A DNA stretch of 5,494 nucleotides from Nitriliruptoraceae bacterium. Lineage in GTDB: Bacteria > Actinomycetota > Nitriliruptoria > Nitriliruptorales > Nitriliruptoraceae. Each line of letters opens with the position of its first letter. Position 1 is the first letter of the stretch. The translations under genes were made by a program, and so were the position numbers. Below, one piece after another: positions 1 through 5,494 of this stretch. Under the pieces are notes generated by a model that saw nothing but the letters and a program-made list of their open reading frames with translations, was not told where the DNA came from and made no database searches. The stretch lies in contig SKNK01000039.1 in assembly GCA_007120565.1 (NCBI GenBank), forward strand, positions 1 to 5,494, in the 5' to 3' direction.

Positions 1-1
1 G

Positions 2-1318
2 GCGGACGAAGCCGGGGGCAGCACGATACGGCCCCCCTTCACGTATGCGCCTCGGAGCCAAGAGGCCTACGACGCCCACCGCACCGCGATCGCCGAACAG
101 ATCCTCGTCGCCCTCGACTCCCCGGACATCATCACGATCCAGGAGGCCGAGAAGCAGGACGTCTGCGTCCCCGTCTACGACGAACAGACCCCGGCAGCGT
201 CCCATCTCGACTGCGACCTGTCTGCGCCCGAGGAGGGCGAGACGATGGCCAATACCGAGCGGGGTTCGGGTGCTCCGGACACCGTCGAGGAGTTGGCGCT
301 AGAGATCTACATCCAGTCGGCCGGCGCCATCCGCTACGAAGCGACCGGCGACGTGGTCAACGGTCGCGACGTGCGTGGCATCACGCAGGCGTTCCTCCAC
401 CGCACAGACCGCGTGGAACTGGTGCCGACCGACGAACTCCACGACGACCCGGTGCTCGGCACCAGCGAGGCGCTCGACATCCCCTATCCATCAGCCGAGG
501 AGCGGACCCCGGTCGCTCCTTGGGTCGAGGAGACCGCCAACCCGAAGGCGGTGAACGCTGAGCTGCCGGAGTGGGCAAAGGACGCCGCCGCTGAGCTCGG
601 TGAGTCGATCGACGGCGGCCGGTTCCCGCAGACCGAGTACGCGTTCTCGCGTGCCGCTCAGGTCGGCAAGTTCCGGATCTTCCCAGACGGCGTGGAGGCC
701 GGTGGGCCGTTCGTCGAGCGGTACGTGACGTCGAACCACATGTCGGCCGTTCCTAACGACCGGACGGTGCAGCGGACCGAGCAGGCCCGCTTGAACGCGG
801 CGATCGCCGACGCGGTCCGTGACCATGGCGGGCAGGTGCTGGTGACGGGAGACTTCAACGTCTTCCCCCGTCCGGACGATCCGTTCCCGTCGTTCCTGAC
901 CGACCCCGACCGTGAGGCGAGCGATCAGCTGGCGCCGATGTACGAGCGTGGCTTCACCAACCTCCACGACGTCATCATCGAGGAGGCCCCGGCCAACACC
1001 TACAGCTTCATCTTCCAGGGCATCTCGCAGATCCTCGACCACATCTTCGTGGACGACACGACCCTCGATGAACTGGTGGTCGCCCGCTTCATCCACGTCA
1101 ACACCGATTTCCCAGCAGGGTCGCCAGGCTTCGAGCCGGGACGTGGAGCGTCGGACCACGATCCTCTCTACGCGCGGTTCCTGTTCGAGCCAGAGGAACA
1201 ACCGGGTCCACCGCCCGGTGCGGGACCGCCCTGCGAACGGCTGCCCGATGAGAGCAACGCCCGGCCTTGTCGCCCGGATGACCTCCCACCCGGCCTCGCC
1301 AGGCGTAGGGTGGCCTGA
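2..1318 (+). CDS. Endonuclease/exonuclease/phosphatase family protein, ExeM/NucH-like (5' end outside window)
   Basis: Members of this family are metal-dependent phosphodiesterases; ExeM/NucH-like forms are often secreted or surface nucleases that cut extracellular DNA. The frame is open from base 2, and 438 residues are visible. Counting from there, the EEP motifs occur in order. ITIQEAE holds the catalytic Glu48. SNHMSA (N245, H246) is the central motif. VTGDFN holds D284 and N286. ILDHIF carries D346 and H347. GASDHDP holds D385 and the catalytic His386. The ATG at 245 is internal, because the catalytic Glu and homologous sequence lie before it, so the true start is upstream of the window. 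Any signal peptide or lamin-tail domain would be out of view. After the last motif comes a Pro-rich tail of about 50 residues with two cysteines (C411, C423). The substrate (DNA, RNA, phospholipid or other) is not proven, but the ExeM/NucH resemblance favours nucleic acid. Confidence is high for the superfamily and moderate for the subgroup. Confidence 0.88.
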   Translation, partial: ADEAGGSTIRPPFTYAPRSQEAYDAHRTAIAEQILVALDSPDIITIQEAEKQDVCVPVYDEQTPAASHLDCDLSAPEEGETMANTERGSGAPDTVEELALEIYIQSAGAIRYEATGDVVNGRDVRGITQAFLHRTDRVELVPTDELHDDPVLGTSEALDIPYPSAEERTPVAPWVEETANPKAVNAELPEWAKDAAAELGESIDGGRFPQTEYAFSRAAQVGKFRIFPDGVEAGGPFVERYVTSNHMSAVPNDRTVQRTEQARLNAAIADAVRDHGGQVLVTGDFNVFPRPDDPFPSFLTDPDREASDQLAPMYERGFTNLHDVIIEEAPANTYSFIFQGISQILDHIFVDDTTLDELVVARFIHVNTDFPAGSPGFEPGRGASDHDPLYARFLFEPEEQPGPPPGAGPPCERLPDESNARPCRPDDLPPGLARRRVA

Positions 1319-1324
1319 CACCAC

Positions 1325-1363
1325 GGTGAGGGCGTCTGACCCCCGGGGTCAGACGCCCTCACC
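1325..1363. terminator. Perfect inverted repeat between convergent genes, probable bidirectional terminator
   Basis: Bases 1325-1343 and 1345-1363 are exact reverse complements: 19-bp arms around a single central base. In RNA the inner pairs would open to form the loop, leaving a GC-rich stem of about 17 bp. It begins 6 bases after the EEP stop codon and ends 11 bases before the stop codon of the leftward KamA-like gene, so it can serve both transcripts. There is no T-run on either side, which is common for terminators in high-GC actinobacteria. The position and perfect symmetry make a terminator the best reading. Confidence 0.85.
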
Positions 1364-1374
1364 ATGAAGCTCGA

Positions 1375-2745
<1,371 letters not shown>

Positions 2746-2922
2746 AGGTCGCTTTCGATCGGGGCAGAGGCGTCCTCGGCACAGGTGGGCACGGTTCTTG
2801 GGTTCTCCCGATCTCGCACACGCGTCGGCCGTAGGCCGGTGACTCCGGGGTTCGTGACGCGGGAACGCCTGCGGAGTCGGCGAGACCGCAGACATGTTAC
2901 TGCCCGGGAACGGACATCGAGC

Positions 2923-2952
2923 TGGACAGACGGTTGCTCATGCAACTACTAT
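2923..2952 (+). promoter_or_regulatory. Putative sigma-70-type promoter for the LLM oxidoreductase gene
   Basis: TGGACA (2923-2928, five of six bases match TTGACA) is followed by an 18-bp spacer and TACTAT (2947-2952, matching the TAnnnT core of a -10 box). Transcription would start near 2958-2960, leaving a leader of about 60 nt before the ATG at 3018. The AT-rich -10 stands out in otherwise GC-rich DNA. The spacer contains the short inverted repeat GTTGC-TCAT-GCAAC (2933-2946), a possible operator. Confidence 0.5.
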
Positions 2953-3006
2953 GACGGCTGCAGCTCTCCTCGGCGCTACGACGCCTCCTCGCGCCACACG
3001 TCCCAC

Positions 3007-3011
3007 AAGGA
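3007..3011 (+). promoter_or_regulatory. Ribosome binding site of the LLM oxidoreductase gene
   Basis: AAGGA lies 6 bases before the ATG at 3018. This is a good Shine-Dalgarno match and spacing, and it fixes the start codon together with the family-typical N-terminus MQFGIFTVGD. Confidence 0.75.
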
Positions 3012-3017
3012 CCGACG

Positions 3018-4127
3018 ATGCAGTTCGGGATATTCACCGTTGGTGACGTCACACCTGACCCCACCACCGGCCGCACGCCGACGGAGGCGGAGCGCATCAA
3101 GGCGATGGTCACGATCGCGCTCAAAGCCGAGGAGGTCGGTCTGGACGTCTTCGCGATGGGGGAGCACCACAACCCGCCCTTCGTGCCTTCATCCCCGACG
3201 ACCATGCTCGGCTACATCGCTGCGCAGACCGAACGGATCGTGCTGTCGACGTCAACGACCCTGATCACGACCAACGACCCGGTCAAGATCGCCGAGGACT
3301 ACGCGATGCTGCAGCACCTCGCGGATGGTCGGGTCGACCTCATGCTCGGTCGCGGCAACATGGCGCCGGTCTACCCCTGGTTCGGCTACGACCCGCGTGA
3401 CGGGATCCCGCTGACGGTGGAGCACTACGGGCTGCTCCACCGCCTCTGGCGCGAGGACGTCATCGATTGGGAGGGCCAGTTCCGCACGCCGCTCCAGGGC
3501 TTCACCGCCACCCCGCGGCCCCTCGACGGTGTGCCCCCCTTCGTCTGGCACGGGTCGATCCGCAGCCAGGAGATCCCGGAGCTCGCGGCCTTCTACGGCG
3601 ATGGCTTCTTCCACAACAACATCTTCTGGCCGATCCGCCACACCAAGCAGATGGTGGAGCTGTACCGACGCCGCTACGAGCAACATGGCCATGGGTCCAC
3701 CGATCAGGCCATCGTCGGGCTCGGTGGCCAGGCGTTCATGCGGCCGAACTCCCAGGACGCGGTCCGCGAGTTCCGTCCCTACTTCGACGTGGCCCCGGTG
3801 TACGGCCATGGACCGTCACTGGAGGAGTTCACCGCCCAGACGCCCTTGACCGTCGGCAGTCCGCAGCAGGTGATCGAGCGCTACGCCGGGATGCGCGACC
3901 ACGTCGGTGACTACCAACGGCAGCTGTTCCTGATGGACCACGCCGGTCTACCCCTTGGCACCGTCCTCGAGCAGCTCGAGTTCCTCGGAGGCGAGGTGGT
4001 TCCCGTCCTCCGGCGAGAGATGGCTAAGGCCCGTCCCGCCCACGTCCCAGACGCACCGACCCACGCCAGTATGAAGGCCGAGCTCGAGGCCAAGGGCCAG
4101 GACGTCCTGAGCAGAGGATCCGGTTGA
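3018..4127 (+). CDS. LLM-class flavin-dependent oxidoreductase, CE1758 family
   Basis: This is a bacterial-luciferase-like TIM-barrel monooxygenase (PF00296) of 369 residues, expected to use reduced flavin and O2 on an unknown substrate in the cytoplasm. The sequence closely matches, from memory, the actinobacterial CE1758-type group named for a Corynebacterium protein and described as FMN-dependent. Hallmarks are MQFGIFTVGDVTPDP at the start, GEHHNPPF (48-55), the STTLITTNDPVKIAEDYAML segment (79-98), VDLMLGRGN (106-114) and QTPLTVGSPQQVI (274-286). The length is normal and the frame intact. Members of this group are often found next to a dedicated FMN reductase (CE1759 type). None is here: the upstream gene is the divergent KamA-like gene and the downstream gene is convergent DUF2277. 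Reduced flavin must therefore come from elsewhere. It has its own promoter and a good ribosome binding site, so it is probably a single-gene unit. The last 30 or so residues form a charged tail of unknown role. Confidence 0.93.
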   Translation: MQFGIFTVGDVTPDPTTGRTPTEAERIKAMVTIALKAEEVGLDVFAMGEHHNPPFVPSSPTTMLGYIAAQTERIVLSTSTTLITTNDPVKIAEDYAMLQHLADGRVDLMLGRGNMAPVYPWFGYDPRDGIPLTVEHYGLLHRLWREDVIDWEGQFRTPLQGFTATPRPLDGVPPFVWHGSIRSQEIPELAAFYGDGFFHNNIFWPIRHTKQMVELYRRRYEQHGHGSTDQAIVGLGGQAFMRPNSQDAVREFRPYFDVAPVYGHGPSLEEFTAQTPLTVGSPQQVIERYAGMRDHVGDYQRQLFLMDHAGLPLGTVLEQLEFLGGEVVPVLRREMAKARPAHVPDAPTHASMKAELEAKGQDVLSRGSG

Positions 4128-4130
4128 ACG

Positions 4131-4370
4131 TCAGCGACGGCGCTGGAGGGGGACCGCCGGGCGTGACGACGGGCCGACGACCAGGTCGTCGAGCAGCCGC
4201 TGGGTCGCTGCTGCCACCTCGTCGACGGCACGGTCGAAGGCCTGCTGGTTCGCCTGAGATGGCTGGCGATAGCCGCTGACCTTCCGCACGTACTGCAAGG
4301 CGGCGTCGCGCACCTCGTCATCGGTGGCGGGTGGCTCGGCACCCCGGAGCTGTTGGATGTTCCTGCACAT
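4131..4370 (-). CDS. DUF2277 family small protein
   Basis: This is a 79-residue protein of a widespread family (DUF2277) with no established function. Family hallmarks are MCRNI at the N-terminus (with Cys2), the EPPATDDEVRDAALQYVRK segment (12-30), SGYRQPSQAN (32-41) and FDRAVDEVAAATQRLLDDL (45-63). The core looks helical and soluble, with no signal peptide or membrane segment. The tail SSRPAVPLQRRR is basic and probably disordered. AGAGG lies 7 bases upstream of the ATG (plus-strand 4378-4382), supporting the start. The gene is on the same strand as the S9 peptidase and begins 48 bases after its stop codon, so the two may be co-transcribed. Its stop codon is only 3 bases from that of the convergent LLM gene. 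The family assignment rests on a strong remembered pattern; no function is proposed. Confidence 0.9.
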   Translation of the reverse strand: MCRNIQQLRGAEPPATDDEVRDAALQYVRKVSGYRQPSQANQQAFDRAVDEVAAATQRLLDDLVVGPSSRPAVPLQRRR

Positions 4371-4377
4371 GACCGAA

Positions 4378-4382
4378 CCTCT
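4378..4382 (-). promoter_or_regulatory. Ribosome binding site of the DUF2277 gene
   Basis: On the minus strand AGAGG sits 7 bases before the ATG at 4370. It is the only good purine-rich match in the 48-bp gap. I see no clear promoter or terminator in that gap, which fits co-transcription with the peptidase gene. Confidence 0.6.
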
Positions 4383-4418
4383 GACGGGACCCTCACGTTG
4401 GGCCTTCGGATGGGAGCG

Positions 4419-5494
4419 TCACACGAGGCGTTCGAACCAGGTGCGTACGCGGCGGTAGAGATCGAGTTGATGGTTGCGTTCACGGGGCCCGTGCGGCGCG
4501 CGGGGGTAGAGCACCTGTTCCACCTCGACGTCGTGTTCGCGCAGGGCTCGAGCGAACCCGATCGCCTGGTTCGGGGGGATCCGCGCGTCGTTCTTGCCGT
4601 GGAGCAACAGGACCGGGGTGGTGACGTTCCCCGCGAACGAGATCGGTGAGTTGCGGGCCGCCCGATGGGGGCCGACGCCGTCCCAGGGGCGGCTCCCGCC
4701 GAGTTCCGCCTCGAACCTCGGCACGTCGGTGTCCATCGTGAGCATCCCCCAATCGGTCACCCCGGCTCCGACGATCGCCGCCTTGAACCGGTCGGTCTGG
4801 GTCACCGCCCAGGCCGCCATGTAGCCGCCCTGGCTCCACCCGCCGATGCCGAGGCGGTCGGGATCGGCCAGCCCACGTTCGACGGCGGCGTCGACCATGC
4901 CGATGATGTCGCGGTAGTCGTCCTGGCCCACCTCTCCACGTACGCAGCGGGCGAAGTCGTCTCCGTGCCCCATCCCGCCCCGCGGGTTGGGTAGCAGGAC
5001 CTGGAACCCGGCGGCTGCCAGCCACTGTCCCCAGTTGCCGAGCGATCCGGCGAACCCGTGCGCCCACCGGGCGTACGGGCCACCGTGGGGGAGCAGGATC
5101 GTTGGGAGTAGACCCGAAGCCGCCGGTGGTCGGATCATCAGCCCGTCGAGCTCCAGGCCGTCATCGGCGGTCCAGTGGAAGGCCTCCTGGGAGGCCAGTT
5201 CGACCTCACGCCAAGCGTGCTGGTGGTTGCTGATCCGTTCCACCTGCCCGTCGCGGTGGCTCCACACCTCCCACGGCTCCGTGGCGGTCGACCGAACCAT
5301 CACGATGCACGTCCCTGCGTCCCTCCGGTGGACCGACAGGGCCCGGATGTCGGCTTCGGGTTCGGCGAGGACCACCTCGCCGTCCAACCAGCGCAGTCGG
5401 TACCCGAGCCCGTCCGCGACGACCACCACCGCATCGCGGCCGTCGAAGGTGCGTCGGAGCGCGATCTCGCAGACGTCGGTGTCGGTCGTCTCCA
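4419..5494 (-). CDS. S9 family peptidase, prolyl oligopeptidase-like (5' end outside window)
   Basis: This is a serine peptidase of clan SC, family S9, whose members cleave short peptides or acyl-peptides. The frame is open to the right edge, and 357 C-terminal residues are visible. A GTG at 5429 is in frame but is not a credible start, because propeller-like sequence runs through it. Residues 1 to about 95 look like the last blades of the N-terminal beta-propeller. The alpha/beta-hydrolase domain follows: LLPHGGPYARWAH (133-145, oxyanion region), NPRGGMGHGDDFA (169-181), GGWSQGGYMAAW (catalytic Ser220), LLLHGKNDARIP (catalytic Asp302) and YPRAPHGP (catalytic His334). The triad is complete, so the visible part looks active. 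Full-length relatives run to about 600-700 residues, so roughly half the gene lies outside the window. Localisation cannot be judged without the N-terminus. It is probably the upstream gene of a unit with DUF2277. A dipeptidyl versus acylaminoacyl peptidase activity cannot be told apart here. Confidence 0.92.
   Translation of the reverse strand, partial: ETTDTDVCEIALRRTFDGRDAVVVVADGLGYRLRWLDGEVVLAEPEADIRALSVHRRDAGTCIVMVRSTATEPWEVWSHRDGQVERISNHQHAWREVELASQEAFHWTADDGLELDGLMIRPPAASGLLPTILLPHGGPYARWAHGFAGSLGNWGQWLAAAGFQVLLPNPRGGMGHGDDFARCVRGEVGQDDYRDIIGMVDAAVERGLADPDRLGIGGWSQGGYMAAWAVTQTDRFKAAIVGAGVTDWGMLTMDTDVPRFEAELGGSRPWDGVGPHRAARNSPISFAGNVTTPVLLLHGKNDARIPPNQAIGFARALREHDVEVEQVLYPRAPHGPRERNHQLDLYRRVRTWFERLV

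Larger units (their letters stand above)
2746..3017. promoter_or_regulatory. Divergent intergenic control region between the KamA-like and LLM genes
   Basis: This 272-bp gap separates two divergently transcribed genes and must hold both promoters. A rightward promoter is listed separately. For the leftward gene, the only TAnnnT box I see is TAACAT on the minus strand (2894-2899), with no convincing -35 partner. If it is real, the ATG at 2895 lies inside the -10 box and cannot be the translation start, which agrees with starting at 2745 and gives a leader of about 140 nt. Small inverted repeats are present (2826-2838; 2841-2847 with 2872-2878; 2869-2874 with 2886-2891). Each is short enough to be chance in GC-rich DNA. 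I do not recognise a riboswitch. Confidence 0.6.

Noticed and set aside
245..247. ATG as the start of the EEP gene
   Set aside because: The same frame is open to base 2 and encodes the catalytic ITIQEAE motif upstream of this ATG, so it is an internal Met.
491..1324. Long minus-strand open frame of 277 codons opposite the EEP gene
   Set aside because: Its composition (Val/Asp/Arg/Gly runs) is typical of antisense frames in high-GC genes. It has no recognisable motif, and the plus strand carries a full set of EEP catalytic motifs.
2746..2892. Possible riboswitch (for example lysine-responsive) upstream of the KamA-like gene
   Set aside because: The leader has only short, scattered inverted repeats, no terminator-like stem near the start codon, and none of the conserved core I would expect.
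2894..2899. TAACAT on the minus strand as the -10 box of the KamA-like gene
   Set aside because: No acceptable -35 hexamer is found at 15-18 bp spacing. It is mentioned only as a weak candidate, not listed as a promoter.
3252..3809. Minus-strand open frame of 185 codons opposite the LLM gene
   Set aside because: It is an antisense shadow: it mirrors the codon pattern of the strongly supported LLM protein and shows no domain.
5427..5429. GTG as the start of the S9 peptidase
   Set aside because: The frame continues to the window edge with plausible propeller sequence, and the protein would be far shorter than the family.

Overview
This is a high-GC bacterial chromosomal window. It shows strong G/C third-position bias, long antisense shadow frames and tight gene spacing. 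The LLM-class oxidoreductase and the DUF2277 protein closely match families I know mainly from actinobacteria, so a deep-branching or environmental actinobacterium is the best guess. That assignment rests on gene character, not on a marker gene. I see no rRNA, tRNA, CRISPR array, insertion sequence, phage gene or attachment site.

Layout, left to right. Positions 2-1318 (+) hold most of an endonuclease/exonuclease/phosphatase (EEP) superfamily protein whose start lies before the window. A perfect 19-bp inverted repeat (1325-1363) fills the short gap to a convergent gene and is very likely a two-way terminator. Positions 1375-2745 (-) encode a KamA-family radical SAM/PLP protein, related to lysine 2,3-aminomutase but altered at a substrate-recognition site. 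Positions 2746-3017 form a divergent control region with a plausible sigma-70-type promoter for the rightward gene. Positions 3018-4127 (+) encode a CE1758-type luciferase-like flavin monooxygenase. Only 3 bp later comes the tail of a convergent small DUF2277 gene (4131-4370, -). It lies 48 bp downstream of the last gene, an S9-family (prolyl oligopeptidase-like) serine peptidase (4419 to the right edge, -), which loses its N-terminus at the window edge.

The genes do not form an obvious single pathway. The likely transcription units are: the EEP gene from upstream; kamA-like alone, leftward; the LLM gene alone, rightward; and S9 peptidase followed by DUF2277, leftward. The divergent kamA-like/LLM pair may share regulation through the 272-bp gap, but this is inference.

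I found no convincing new multi-gene system. The best lead is the KamA-like enzyme. It keeps the iron-sulfur cluster, PLP-lysine and carboxylate-binding Arg positions. It lacks one of the two Asp residues that bind the lysine side chain in the classical enzyme, which suggests a different amino-acid substrate.
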